DNA from: Agrocybe praecox
Lineage: Eukaryota; Basidiomycota; Agaricomycetes; Agaricales; Agrocybaceae
Direction of reading: 5' to 3'
NCBI GenBank assembly: GCA_964017145.1
Contig: OZ024849.1
Coordinates: forward strand, 2,046,001 to 2,110,000
DNA: 64,000 nt
Shown: positions 35,221 to 47,550 of the stretch, piece after piece
Layout of the letters: every line of letters begins with the position of its first letter
How positions within the stretch are numbered: position 1 is the first letter of the stretch
Notes under the pieces: generated by a model
Database searches by the model: none
The model's input: the letters and a program-made list of their open reading frames with translations, nothing else
Told to the model about the DNA's origin: nothing
Program-made: the position numbers and the translations under genes

Positions 35221-36113
35221 GAACGGTCGACGCTCGGCGAATTCGAATCGGCGCATATAAAAAATAAGACAGATGCACAGCGGTACTGGCACGGCGCGCA
35301 AGCACACGTCGGCGTGAAGATCATTGCGCGCTGGCGCTGAACCCCTGTTTCCTCCTAGTAAAGGCGAGTGTATAACCTTCGATGGGATGCCAACTTACTT
35401 CGCCATCTCGCATCAAACATTCCACTTCGAATTCTCATGTACCGTTCCCGTCTCACCTCGAGCACAATCAGGCTTTCTGTAGCACCACTTGCAATTTGGG
35501 GTGTATATGTGTATCTATTCGTTGACTGAGCAGGTACCGGAAACTCCTGTGTCAGGTAGTAACATCCTTCAAGGTCTACTAGCTGAAGATCAAGCTCAGT
35601 CTATTCATCGAGGCTTCGAGTTCTAGCCGGGTTCGATATGATAGCTCAATATAGGTTACATGTATTAGCACCTGCAGTGGAACATAAGATATGTATACTA
35701 GTGAACTGTTCGGGATTTGAGTTGAGAAGTGATCTCAGATCTCTCTTAAGGATAAGATGGTGCCGGGCATTAACCATATGAGATGAATGCCTAGAAACTC
35801 CTGGGTATGTCTTAATATTGTGGGCCAATACCATCATAATATCGAAGCGCATGGCACCTAAAAACATTGGAAATGACCAAAAATACGAGACTTGTCTCAG
35901 TTTCCGTGCTTGTGCCGAATCCTGATAGCACCGGTTGAATGGTCAATCTCGTTTGAGACTGGATCGTACCAATGTCACATGGCTTGCTCTAGTGGATCCC
36001 CAACGTGGATATCAGTGTACCATGGCAACTTGATTCAGGCCCTCAGAATAGTCCGAATAGACGTCCGTAATAGTACTTAAATACAGCCACTACTTGACTT
36101 AGGGTATTACATT

Positions 36114-37411
36114 ATGTCTTCCCAGGACGATAGCACCTACCCCATATCATTTCAAAAATCCGTTATTAGTGGTAACCTAAATTCAGCATTGATGTTTCAG
36201 TTTCTTGGAGGTAAGTACCGCATTTATGGAACGTAACGTGGCTGAACAACTATACATAGGAGCATATATTGGGTTTTATTTGATAACCTGTCGACTTTAT
36301 TGTGGGGGCATCTTGCATGAGAGAGGCATAAGATGCTAATAAATTTTCAGCACGCAGGTCCCAGCCAGGTTACCGAGTGATTATTAGCGTTCTTGGAGGA
36401 CTGTTTGGTTCCACTATTGGAATTTTGATCACCGACTGGGTTTATACAACTACCTGCTTTGCTGGAGGGGATGCCAATACTAGATATGATCTCTTTAATT
36501 TTACCGTGTTTAACCAGGCTCTCTCCGTACCCTATAATATCACATCCCTAGTATTGATAGGATTAGGTCAGGTTCTTGCCGATGGTTTGCTGGTAAATAT
36601 CATATGAGCTGTATTACTTCATCTTGCTGACAGTAATTTTAGATATGGCGTTCCTGGCACCTTTTTCGTGGCTGGAAAAACATCACACTTGGACTTCTGG
36701 GTATTTATATTGTTGAAATTGGTAATTCCAGTCTCTCTGTGTCACATTCCAAATTGTACATTGATATAGTTTTACAGTGATGAACATTACATTTATTATC
36801 ATGAATATTCTCGTTTGCCTAGACCCACTGCGCTATCAGACAAATCAATTTGAGCAGCAGTACAACATCCTGTATGCGACTAGCCAATGTGTGACACCTG
36901 CAACAAGTATGACTGTGTCACTTGCAATTGGCATGAAGATATATTCCTCAACATCCATGAATCACAAGGCTCGAAGAAAATACATGCACATCGTTGAAAT
37001 AACAATAGAGTCGTCGGCATTATACTCCTGCTCAACATTGATGACGGCAATTATTCAGTTCATCAATAGTAACCCCACGTTGTCGGCATCTACAGCATCT
37101 GTGTTCAATGCAGAAGCATACATGAATGGGATTATGTCCATCACAACCGTAAGTTGATCATTAATCACCTTGTGGAGCTCTCTGATCATCCTGAATCAAT
37201 TTGATAGGCATTTGCACCAACTCTCATGGTCGTCCGTCTCGAATTGGCAAAGAAGAATCTAACCGAGGAGTCCTCAACCAATATGAGCTCAGTACCAAGT
37301 GATAACATCCCCAGTGCCTTTGCAGCCGCTCCTCAAGATCACAACAGCTCTGAGATTCAAGAAGTACCTCTTGATGCCACCAACGTTCGAAACCCTACTG
37401 AAGAAGTCTAA
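36114..37411 (+). CDS. Basidiomycete multi-pass membrane protein, copy B
   Basis: Exons 36114-36210, 36260-36301, 36351-36592, 36643-36721, 36778-37148 and 37208-37411 give 344 aa without interruption. It has the same exon pattern as copy A (one extra codon in exon 3) and the same motifs: MSSQDDSTYPIS start, DGLLIWRSWHLF, IVEITIESSALYS, AFAPTLMVVR and a polar tail ending NPTEEV. All splice sites are conserved between the copies, which validates the gene model. Differences cluster in the loop around residues 75-110 and in the cytoplasmic-type tail. The role is unknown; the family is expanded in mushrooms. Confidence 0.85.
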
Positions 37412-38122
37412 AATATATACGGTACGGGATATACCTGCATTATTAACAACTCTTTCTCAAATTTGGTATTACCCATAGCTTCTTCCTTACCTCGGCGCTG
37501 TCCATGGTCCTTATCTTGCAATCATGCATATTTAATCGCACCAATTCCAACACCTCTTCATATATAATTTCCAAGATTATCTCGAATTTCGATACCATAA
37601 TTTAATACATGCTTCTACCTTTACTTGTAGCAATAGATTTGCCCATAAATTTATCTAAAATTCCGCGCCAATTTTTCGCCACATCACGCCAGCGACAACA
37701 TGAACATCGAGAGATTCAGATACGAACTGAAACTTGAGACGAGGAGAGCAGAATTTGAACGTTCAAGCAACATTGACGTTTGAGCGTACCGTACAGGGTG
37801 AAAGAGAGTTGAACATAAACATTAGTTTGTTGACTCGCCGCGAGCAGGATGGGGCCGTCCATGGTTCGGAGGGGCTGCCGTACTATGGCCATAATAGTGG
37901 TTCAAACGTTTAACGTTGAGCTTGTAATCTTTTCGGACGATGAGCGCGAAAGGAGGCCGCAAAGTCGCGGCGGGTTCGCCAATTCCTTACCTATCCCTTC
38001 CTACACTAGCAGATTAACTCCGAATGTTTGCCACACACAAACAGCAAGAAACAAGAAACCCAGGTTCTTTGTTGCCCGAAAATTTGAGAAGAATTCTACG
38101 CTGAATTAGTGATATAATTGCA
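37412..38122. other. 3' flank of gene B and AACGTT-rich spacer
   Basis: No gene supported. 37755-37915 is dense in AACGTT/GACGTT motifs (for example TTGAACGTTCAAG). Frames here are not conserved in copy A. Confidence 0.45.
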
Positions 38123-38551
38123 TTGCACCGGCAGTTTTCAATGTACATCGCGATTCGTTGGAGTACATACTCCTGGATTATCCTTCTCCCTCCGCCCTCC
38201 TACTTTGTGGAATGCTCAGCGCTCAATACTAGGGACGAATATCAGCGAGTAGATATTGATGATGCGGAACGCGGGCCGAAACCTCGAACCGATTCGGATG
38301 GGTTATTTGTGAAATTTGAGGTGGGAGTGGTGTGCGTACATGCGAGTTTGGCTGGGAGTGTAAATGTCAGAGAAACCTATGGGAGGAAGTATCGGGTTTT
38401 GACTCGGAGGAGCATTACGATGTGGATGGACCAACCTACTAGAGAAATGTCATGGGAAGCGAAAGCTCGGCGCGGTGAGTCGGTGAGGGGTTCGTCGGTC
38501 GCTTTGGTGTTGAAAACTTTGTGCGTGAAAGATCGACTTTCAGTACTTTAG
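38123..38551 (+). CDS. Hypothetical frame, 142 codons
   Basis: A single-exon frame starting MHRQFSMYIAIRWSTYSW with an apparently polar, mixed C-terminal half. There is no counterpart in copy A, no domain recognised and no clear promoter or intron. It may be spurious. Confidence 0.2.
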   Translation: MHRQFSMYIAIRWSTYSWIILLPPPSYFVECSALNTRDEYQRVDIDDAERGPKPRTDSDGLFVKFEVGVVCVHASLAGSVNVRETYGRKYRVLTRRSITMWMDQPTREMSWEAKARRGESVRGSSVALVLKTLCVKDRLSVL

Positions 38552-38713
38552 TGCTCAGCTTTCTGGGAGGTTCGGCCTGAACCAATGGTTGGTATTTAGT
38601 ACAAGACGGTACTACCAATCACCATCTGGGACCTTGAACGTCGTCGCTTGTTGCGCTTGTGCTGGTGGAAAAGAAACAAGGAAAAGAGGACGAGTTGAAA
38701 CGTTGACGTTGGA

Positions 38714-38989
38714 ATGACGAGTGCTGGGTGTATAGAGCGTATTCCTCGTTTGGATTGGACTGGAATAATGAATAGCCGTATTCAGGAATGGATAGCTCGA
38801 TTACAGGAGTTCGAGAGGGAGCTCGGAAGTAATAGATGGATGAATTATGGTGCATGGAGAGGCAACTTGCTGGCCAACATACCTGTATTTCCGCCATCGT
38901 CATCGTCATTGTCAACCGGGACCATTTACATCACCGTTCCCTCGATCGTCTTGCATGAAGGAGAAGAGAGGAAGAAAGCGAGGGGATAA
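38714..38989 (+). other. Frame conserved in sequence but not in openness between copies
   Basis: 91 codons (RIQEWIARLQEFERELG and later TIYITVPSIVLHEGEE). Copy A (about 5945-6180) aligns well but carries stops and shifts. This is either a gene alive only in copy B or conserved non-coding DNA. Confidence 0.25.
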
Positions 38990-38999
38990 TTCGGAAGAG

Positions 39000-41900
39000 G
39001 AAGAGAGCGCACAGACCAAAAAGAACCAGGGGTGGAAGTGCTAGTGGACGCTCGTCAGAGTGAGGAGGTTGATCGAAAATCTGCCCTGTACGCCCTCTCC
39101 TCCAGACCGGTTCATACTGTTGCTGTTTCTTCTCACATACGTTTCGCTTCCTTTCCTTGCTTCCTCCTCTTCTACTATCCATCCTCTCATCCAGTCGATA
39201 TTTTCGTATTCCGGCCAAGCCTGGATCCTCCGTCTTCCGTCTTCTGTTCGGTTCGGTACAAAGAATGAAACTGAAACTGAGGTGGAGAACGCATTAATGG
39301 TGCCTTGGCTTGGAGGAAACAGACGACTTTGAGCGGCAGCTGGACAGATGGTAAGTAGGAAGAAGAGACGATAACGATGACAAGTCAATCCTCCATCTTC
39401 GGAGCAGCCAAAATTTGGCCCATCAAAATTCAACGATCGATCAAACCCAAATACTTCTTATCTCCGATAGGCCAGTCCGAGACTTGACTCGGACGTCCGC
39501 GTCAGACCCTGGGCCAACCAGCCCATCATTCATCTGCATCATTTCCCCCCATTCTCACCGAAGGGAAGCTGACTCTCCTCCCTTCACGATGTACGAGCGA
39601 GGAGTGGGGCCCTGGGGTTCTGAGGGCATTGACAAAAATCCAAAGCAGGGTGTGGAAAGCGCACGTATTGAGATCCTCTCTTTTTGCGCCATTTACGCCA
39701 TTTACGCCCTTTCGATTCCTTTCCCCCTTCTTTTCTTCCCCGTACGTCCTTTCCTCCCTCCCCCTTTCCCCCTTCCTCTCCGTGCCTCCCCCAATCCATC
39801 TCCGCCATCCCGATCCCTGCAGCGCCTACAATCCCACCCCGTAAGATCCCCCGTATCCCTTGACTCGCCCATCCTGTCCCCTCGTATGTGTTTATAATAT
39901 GAATACGGGCATCAATTGATCTGATGCGCTTCGTATGTCCATGTCCATGGTTACCTCACCGTACACCCTCGCCTGGATCCCCTCGACACTCCAGCACAGC
40001 TCATCTCATCATGCACTATCAATGTCTTGTGCATGTGTGCATGTATAAGATGTATCGCGTCTCCTGCTTCGATCGAATCAGGCTTTCACTCGGACTAGGT
40101 TAGGCTAGGCTCTTCTTCATCCTGTCGTCCCACTCTTCCTCTCCGATTACTCTCTACAATCCCTCTTCATGGTCCCGGTCCCACTCTTGGTCTTGGTACT
40201 GGACGATTCTCGAATGTTTAACGTTAAATGTTAAACATTCAGAACCGGTACCAACATTATTTCTCGCTAGGCTCTGCCACTACTTGTGTCGCTCAGCACT
40301 CAAGCTGGTGTTTCTCATCTTCCGACTTTCTGAATCCTATTTCTAAACTACTGGCTATGAACTAGTAGTTCTCGTGCCAACGTCGGCGAGAAGTTGGAGT
40401 TGATGGTGTAATCACGGGAAATCACTAGCTTGAGCGCTTGCGGACTTGGGTTTGGTTGGAGACGATTGTGATTGTGATTATGATTGGGGTGGTGGTGGTG
40501 GTGTCACGAATCGAATTGAATCGATGCTGGTGGGTTGTACATAATGCTTGTATTTGGCTCTCGGCTCATCGCTAGGTCCAACACACCATCAATTATTTCC
40601 TATCGTGATCCTCTCCCATTCGTCCGACTGACTCATCGTGGCTGATCCTCTTCTGTACTTCAACCAACCCTGACCGGGACCTGATGCATGTATGCATGCT
40701 CATTTTCATCGCTTAGCGCTCGTCCTCGTCTCCCGGCCGGTGACCGGTCCTCAAACCAACTATGAAAGTCTATATATATGTACATATGTGAACTCTGCCG
40801 ATGGCAATGACAAACAAGCAAGCAAGTAAGAGTCTTGAAGGTGCCCTGCATGCATGCATATGTGCGGCCGGCACGTCGTTCAGCTCAGCTCAGCTCAGCT
40901 CAGTCTGTAAGGCAGAAACGCAGAAAAGGCAGAAACACGGTAAAACACGCAGTAAAACAGGTACGCAGGCAGGATCCAGGAACACAGTCCTAACCTGTTG
41001 TATGTACATACGTGACCTCTACTCTATCGACATCACATAAAGGGACATATATATGTATGTACATACGTATCTTGAATCAGACTAGACCACCTACTTCGAG
41101 AGTGATACTTCGAAAATCCCAGTGACGGTACTCTGGGTGTACCGTAATTCCATGATTTATCTTCCGTCCCGAATCGACTGTACTGTACAGAAAAGCCAAC
41201 GTTGTGGCAGTGCAGTCTAACCGACTGCCGTAGTGTAGATTAGATTAGATTAGTTCGTGACAGCGCGACGCATCTATAGCCGAATACATCATTCCTTGAC
41301 TGCAATTGCCATCGTGCGAGGCTGCTCGACGCGCTTCTGAGCACAGCTATGCCATCAAGCTGCATCCTGGACTGCTCCAACGCTGTTAGCCGCCAAGGTG
41401 GCTGCTCGCTGATTAGATTAGATTATAGGCTATCACATGTTCCATAAATTACAGTTTGCGCTTACTTACCGAATTCATCATCCCTGCTTCCTCCACAAAG
41501 TCGTGCAGTTCTGCCGTCTCCAACGTTCGACTGTGAGTGGCTTAGTCAAGCTATTCGGGTCGTATACTGCATAGATAAGGACAATGCGCAGTATTTTGAA
41601 TTTCGACATTAGTCCCCTTCGGTTCCCAGTTTCCTCGTGATCTTTGCTCGCATATTTGAAATATGTTCTCTTAAAATTCTAGCGAGATCCGAGGTAGTGG
41701 AGTGAGAGGCGGCGATGCATCATGGTAGAACTCAACGACACTTCTTTTCTACTAATTAGAACAAAGCTGGGATATGAAATACATATGTAGCTGATTTTTA
41801 TCATCAAAAGGGCCAACCGCCATGGTTGGTGATAATCAATAGGTAAGTAGTACACTAGGGAGAGCCTATGCAGAAATGCAATTGAGCCGTGTGTGATTCC

Positions 41901-42240
41901 AGGAAGTCGGAAGATAATTGTGCAAGACACAACGCGAGGTGGAGTCTTCGGAAGTCATCATAGCTCTAGAGAGGAATCTGAACAACAGATTACACGTTTT
42001 GTGAGTCGTGGGTGGATCCTTTAAACTTTTCATTTACGTTTTCCGCCACTATTCTGTGCCAATCAAATTGCAGGCCAAAATAGCGGGTCCCACTATTATA
42101 TATATATTAAACAAGCCAAAGTATTGGGAAGCGAATAGAATATTTATTTTGATAGTGAAACGTTTTGGGGACACGAAGTACGGCGCATGATCCCGACTTC
42201 TCGTGATCTTGGACTTGAACCGGAAAAGAAATCTCGGCAT
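39000..42240. other. Gene-poor region
   Basis: To about 40690 this is the end of the duplication; after that it is unique sequence. Noted items: AGCTC pentamer run at 40880-40902, GATTA runs at 41229-41252 and 41412-41425, and a repeat shared with 44170-44390. No convincing gene. Confidence 0.5.
41190..41400. repeat. Dispersed repeat with (GATTA)n tract, copy 1
   Basis: Matches 44178-44385: both carry GTGGCAGTGCAGTCT, CCGACTGC, a GATTAGATTAGA tract, an ATTCCTTGAC stretch and GCTCGA. A GATTA tract also occurs at 60233-60246. The pattern could be the tail of a short retroelement. Confidence 0.5.
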
Positions 42241-42254
42241 GTGACCCTCATACG

Positions 42255-42417
42255 AGAGTATATATAAAGGGAGTCGTTTGCGTCTCTCATCTTCAGAACC
42301 TACTCTCAAGGAACTTCTCTAGTAGTGAGTTACTCATACCTCTATCCTTCAAAATGCTCCTTTTCCTCACATTCCCTCCATATTTCTGTCACATTCAGTT
42401 ACCCCTACCATACAAAC
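42255..42417 (+). promoter_or_regulatory. TATA box, leader and 5'-UTR intron of the 103-codon gene
   Basis: A canonical TATATATAAAG lies at 42259-42269. A leader intron follows: GTGAGT at 42325 to CAG at 42398 (74 nt). The start codon is 19 bases after the acceptor. Confidence 0.65.
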
Positions 42418-42729
42418 ATGTCAGTACACCAAGGAACCCTCAACGTCATCGGCGTAACTGTCAAAGGTGTCTTCATTTTCGACGACACGACCCACACCTT
42501 CGAAGGAACCCTCAATCGGCCTACCCAGGTCGACTTTTCCAACATCAAAGCAGTATTGATGGTGGGCGGCCCTCCTATTACCCCTAGACCCGTTGAGTTC
42601 AACGGTGATTTTGGTCCCGGGGGGATTGTGATTGCCATGAACGCTATCGCAGTTACTATTAATGCGCAGCTCGCAGACCCTATTGAGCCGTACAACATCG
42701 ATGGTCATGGTAGCTGGAAATTTGACTAA
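42418..42729 (+). CDS. Small beta-rich protein, 103 aa (unrecognised)
   Basis: The frame starts MSVHQGTLNVIGVTVKGVFI and ends GHGSWKFD. Alternating hydrophobic residues and Gly/Pro turns (GVFIFDD, FEGTLNRPTQVDFSNIKAVL, FGPGGIVIAM, AVTINAQL) point to a compact beta-barrel or beta-sandwich. There is no signal peptide with this start, so it is probably cytosolic. I prefer this ATG over the upstream one at 42325 because GTGAGT/CAG signals mark 42325-42398 as an intron, and a strong TATA box fits a transcript starting near 42295. A second intron lies in the 3'-UTR (42739-42794), ten bases after the stop. Such small abundant beta proteins are common in fruiting-body fungi; I cannot name this one. 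Confidence 0.65.
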   Translation: MSVHQGTLNVIGVTVKGVFIFDDTTHTFEGTLNRPTQVDFSNIKAVLMVGGPPITPRPVEFNGDFGPGGIVIAMNAIAVTINAQLADPIEPYNIDGHGSWKFD

Positions 42730-42738
42730 AATACCTCT

Positions 42739-42794
42739 GTAAGTATTTTTTTACTGCATGCTTTCATATTCACACTTGCTGATTCCTTTATCAG
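42739..42794 (+). other. 3'-UTR intron
   Basis: GTAAGT at 42739 and TTATCAG ending 42794, placed ten bases beyond the TAA stop codon. The position is close enough to the stop that it would not be expected to trigger nonsense-mediated decay. Confidence 0.5.
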
Positions 42795-42829
42795 GCGTTT
42801 CAATGGAGTTGAGATGAGCGTCGGACCTA

Positions 42830-44574
42830 ATACTCTGTCGACTCGTAAATACGTTTGAACTTGTCAATTTCTTCGTCGGTTATTCGACGTTAAACTCGAT
42901 TCTTACATATCAAATCAAATCACAATCTTCTGTTTTCTTTCTTCTTCTAAGTGCTACATATGTCACATATAGCATATGTATATCGTCCGTTGACTTGCCG
43001 CCATCTTGCAAGGCTGGTTGACTTAAAGAATGATGGGTAAATGATTGGAAGGACGGAAAGAAAACGAGGATTGCAGTGTTTTCAAGCAGCAGCAGGACGG
43101 GTGACATAAACCGCTTTGGGCATGGGTTGAGCCTCTATTACGATAGCAAGGAGGTGTAAGAAGGAAACGCGAGTGCTCCATTTGCCATGTTCAGAATTAT
43201 CCACACTCTCCTGCACCAGCTCCATCATGCTGTACAATACTATGTAGCCGCTGGCGGTGCACACTGGGTCGGTTCATCGCTACGGAACGGGTAACAATCC
43301 TTTCCTGGCATTAAACAGATATATGAACGTTTGAATGGTGCATACACAGTCATGGGAGCTGAACAGCATGTATTTCTCCCTAGAACGGTCATCGAGAGAA
43401 GCAACGCAAGCCGCGCATACGCAGAGTGGAGTGGTGGTGGGGCGCATAAAAGTGGGGAAGTTGAACTGGCAATGGACGATGGGCGACGGGTCGTGCTTAC
43501 GGTACGAGGCTCAATTTATTGTGTGCCATGCAAAGGTGCGCCCTAGAGCCTTGCATAAGGAGTGATGGATGGGTCGATCGATGGACGGAGGGATGAGAAT
43601 TTGGAAGAGACAGACGGCGAGAACGGCGATACCAGTCTGCTTCAGGCAGAATATATACAGGTCTTGGTATTGTATTCCGATATAAATGACAAAGAATAGG
43701 ATGTGGGCTGTGGGAAGGAGGAGCGGGATGTCGAAAATGGGCTCGTTACGCACTGTAATTCTTCCGCTAGTCAATTCTGCCTCTTCTGAACTAGCCAACG
43801 TCCTAGACGATGGGCCCAATTACTCGTTTGCTGGCGCTGCATGCAGGTTCGGTTCAATTGATATGACGCGGTAAACCCAAGAAACAAAAGTTGCAGTCGC
43901 AGTTGCAGTCGGAGAGAAAGAACGAGTTCGAGCGGACGGATAATTCTGTTCCGACGTGGAAATGGAACACATGATGCATGTGCAACGTCTACACGTTCAA
44001 GGGTCCTGTGTCGTATTACACTCGAACAATCAAAATCTGCGAGGGAAAGCAAAGATGTGGTTAGAACTTAGTGCAAGGCTACGACTTGAAGCTGAAGCTT
44101 TGAAAATTTGAAGTCCGATCAAAGCCGTGACCGGCACCTATTATTACTTTAGCTTTATTAACTTGCGGTGTGGCACAAGTGTGGCAGTGCAGTCTGACCG
44201 ACTGCTCGATCCGTAGTCTAGATTAGATTAGACTAGACTCACTGCCTGTATGACAGCCGTGAAGCGTACATAGTTGAAAACATTATTCCTTGACCACTAC
44301 CTCATCATGCGAAGTTGCTCGATGCTCTTCCGAGCCCAGATACCCCATTCAGCTGCACACTAGACTGCCCCAGCGGCAGCATACCGAATTGCTGTCACTT
44401 GCAAACAGAGGCCATTGAGAATATTTCTGGAAAGTGACTTGGACCGGTATAAGGTGTTCGACAGTTTCAAGCATGATCAAGTTTGGAGCCAGAACAGATC
44501 ACGTGTTTATTACAGTTTGCGCTCGCTTACCTCGCTTATTAGTTTATACATGTGTAATGACTTTACGTCTCAGT
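42830..44574. other. Gene-poor spacer with second GATTA-repeat copy
   Basis: 44178-44385 is the second copy of the repeat at 41190-41400. Frames such as 43331-43546 and 43771-44052 have no recognised domain or supported splice sites. Confidence 0.45.
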
Positions 44575-46720
44575 TCAGTTCCCTTCGTGAACAAGCACAC
44601 GGGCGTGGTTACTGCGTGGAGTGATGGAACAGTTGAAAAACTTTGGATGTCTGGAGAACATGTATAAATTTGGGCATGAAACCAAATGATTAAAATTTAA
44701 TAGGCCACCCACGAAGTCAATCCAGAAACAAATTCAATAGGAGGATATAACTTCTCGCCACTGTCGTTGACAGAAGGCTTGATATCGAATAATGTGAGCA
44801 TATAGGAAATGACGATCCAGACACTGGCATCTGCGAGATGTCTTCCTGGACAAATTCTACATGCCATTCGTGTCAGATGACGGTATGAGTTATTAACAAG
44901 TTTGACTTACCTTCGTCCGAATCCAAATTGGGCAACTGGATATGGTTCTCCTCGAGCGTACCGAGTTGGGTCAAATATCTCTGCATTCTTGTGAACATCT
45001 TCATCTAGGCTCATACCTCTAGAGTGAGATAATAATAAAATGCATGGATATCACCTCGTAAGTATACGCTATCGATATAAATGGTACCTTGTATTTGGAA
45101 TTACAGTCGCTCCTTTCGGGATGAACATCCCCTCGTAAATATCATCTTCTGTAACACGGTGGGGCAGACCTATAATAAGAGGTTAATATCTTATCGGACT
45201 TTGGGACGCTTGTAGACTTCACCAGAAGGGACCACGCTATACCATCTATGCGACTCCTGGACGACACCTTCTAAGTATGGAAAATTTTCACGATCTTCAA
45301 ATGTTGGCAAGCGCCAGTCACCATCAGGCGTATTTCCGAGAACGCGATCGAGTTCTGCCTGAGCCTGGGACTGCACATCCGGATAGTACACCATGCATAG
45401 AATGAATACGAGCACCGTCGCCCATGTCTGACGCTTTCGTGAATATTCTAAGGGCATAGAAAAAGGAAGAAGGGTTTGACGTACTGTGTCTGTGCCCGCA
45501 CTATAGGAGGTTGCAGCGGCTCCTTTAATATCCATCTCGCCGAATGGACATTGGTCTCCCTGTTTCTTGAGCTCATGTAAGTGTGAGCTGATGAATGAGT
45601 CGAGCGCGGTATTATTTGCCTTCGGAGCCGTTTGTTAGTTCCACGTGAGATTGAGAAATCATCGAGCTCCCCACCATTTGCCGGACCACGTCCTCGAATG
45701 GATAGTTATACAGCTCATCGACCATGGGCCTGAATCGTCGGGACAGCGTTGCTGGGTATGTTCCTGGGAACCAAGACGGAAAATATTGAACTTTAAATAA
45801 CAAAGTCTTCAGTAGTCATTAAATAGTCTCATGTAGGCAGTCTACATACGAATAGGGAATAAGTCCACTGAGTTACTCCCTGGGGGAGCACAATTCGCAT
45901 TGCAGTAGTTGGCCTCTTGCATCAGCCTGATATACGGGCTATCATCGCTGTGTATCTCCTGACCATGGATAATACGCAGAATAACAGCCGCAGAAAATCT
46001 TCGGATACTCTTGATTAGTTCCCAATATAATCAATGACATGCAATAAATGGCAAGAAAACTTTCTTACAGACTGAGATGGTCGATGAACGCTTCCGGCGT
46101 TTTTACAATATTCCGAACGAGCCTTTTTGCCTCCGCTGCCTGATGAATCCTATATCCAACACACTTATCCTGGTTCAAATATTCGTTCAACATGCGCCGA
46201 TGTTGCCGCAGCTCCTTCCCATACGACATAAACGCCACATTCTTTATCCAACCCATTCTGAAAGACACATTAGAAAACAGTACACTTACAGTGATCTATA
46301 AGATTCAGAAAGGCATTTACGAGCTTACAATTTCATCATAGGAGATTGCGGCCTGTCGCTATAAATTGCTCCACGTTTCTCTAAGAGATCCACAGCTGCT
46401 TTCGTGCTATTGAGAATGACCATGGTCCGTCCAAAAATAGAGAGATGTGCGACCTTTCCTGGTGAGTTATTTTATGGAGTTCAATTAAGTATACGACTTC
46501 TGATGAAACAGATGCGGCACTAACCGTAATCCTTAGACAGCTCGTAGAAGTAATTCTCACTATTCTGCTTTGGCAGTTTCCTCAAATGGCCAATGATAGG
46601 GTCCGCCGGAGGTCCAGGAGGCAAGGACGGCTGGTTTGGACGGCTTGATTTACTTTTGAAAAACCACCACATAGAACCGAGCACCGTTGTCAACAGGAAC
46701 AAAATGGTCTGAAGAAGCAT
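44575..46720 (-). CDS. Cytochrome P450, tandem copy 1
   Basis: Starts MLLQTILFLLTTVLGSMWWF (membrane anchor), then the Pro-rich hinge LPPGPPADPIIGHLRKLP. First exon 46720-46525, last exon 44650-44575; about ten exons with short introns. Motifs in order: C-helix region YGKELRQHRRMLNEY, I-helix AATSYSAGTDT, ExxR in VVQESHRW, FDPTRYARGE, and the haem-binding FGFGRRICPGR, where the intron falls within the Arg codon before Ile. The C-terminal exon (HPKFFNCSITPR) is reached through a weak GTGGGT donor, which avoids an early stop. This is a microsomal, class II fungal P450 of the multi-copy mushroom type, needing NADPH-P450 reductase. The substrate cannot be told from the sequence; tandem placement with a close paralogue suggests secondary metabolism or detoxification. 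Confidence 0.9.
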
Positions 46721-47550
46721 GATCTGGAAGAATGTGGTGATCCAGAGAAACGAGGGAAATGAGCGGTTGGAATTTCACGGGTCCTCCAATCATCTTTATA
46801 TATAAATCTTACTGGCCAATCAGTAATATGTTGTAAAATCCCCATTATCTCAGCCGCAATGCCAGCGGTGTCAGCAGGGTGTTCTATTTTAGTTAAACTT
46901 CTCGGCGCGCCACAATCATTTTTTCAAAGCTCTTAGTCCGTTCTGTCGGGAATCCACGATAGGTAAACTGTGATGAACCTTTTCTTATCCTCTGAACAAA
47001 AGGTAAATGGGAGAGGGGAACGGTCATTGGTCCTGATATCAATAAAGGAAAGATAAGAGCTTAAGTTTACGCACACAAGATCCTTTGGTAGCCACCAACA
47101 AACATTGACTAAGGAACGTGAATATGCTACACTCTGAAGTACCACGATATATTTCTATCAGCCATGCAGCCACGATTTTTAAGATAAAGCAATCTAATCT
47201 AAATGCGGATGGGGTTGCATAATATGCACTGCCACGACGGAGACGCTGTTGACGCCCGACGTGGCTTTAAGTTCTCTGTCTCGGCAACTTCATCATTGTG
47301 GATATTTTACCAGATATTTAGGCATCTGAAAACAGTTCAGTAGGATGCCTAACATATAGCAACACAGAACTAAAGAAAGTTCAACAGCCAAAGAAAAAAC
47401 CCAGAGACGGTGATATAAATGCAATACCGACAATGTGATCATGTACTAAGCCCTGAGGTTTCCACGCTTGTTGGTTTAATATCGAATAATAAAAGAGAGT
47501 GTGTATAAGTAACAGTAATCCAGACGCTATAAGCCTTCTTTTGGCACATT
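46721..47550. other. Spacer between the tandem P450 genes
   Basis: Promoter region of P450 copy 1 (TATATATAAATC on the minus strand near 46797-46808) and the 3' flank of copy 2. No other gene seen. Confidence 0.55.

Larger units (their letters stand above)
32880..40690. repeat. Segmental duplication, copy B
   Basis: Second copy of 1-7730 in the same orientation. Homology to the left edge of the window starts at about 32880 (CTCACGCGCCTCTGTGCCA). The Ser-rich frame is broken here, an additional low-complexity module (34308-35220) is present, and the 0.8-kb block of copy A is missing. The distance of 33 kb between copies brackets the KDZ element and the decayed P450. Confidence 0.9.
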
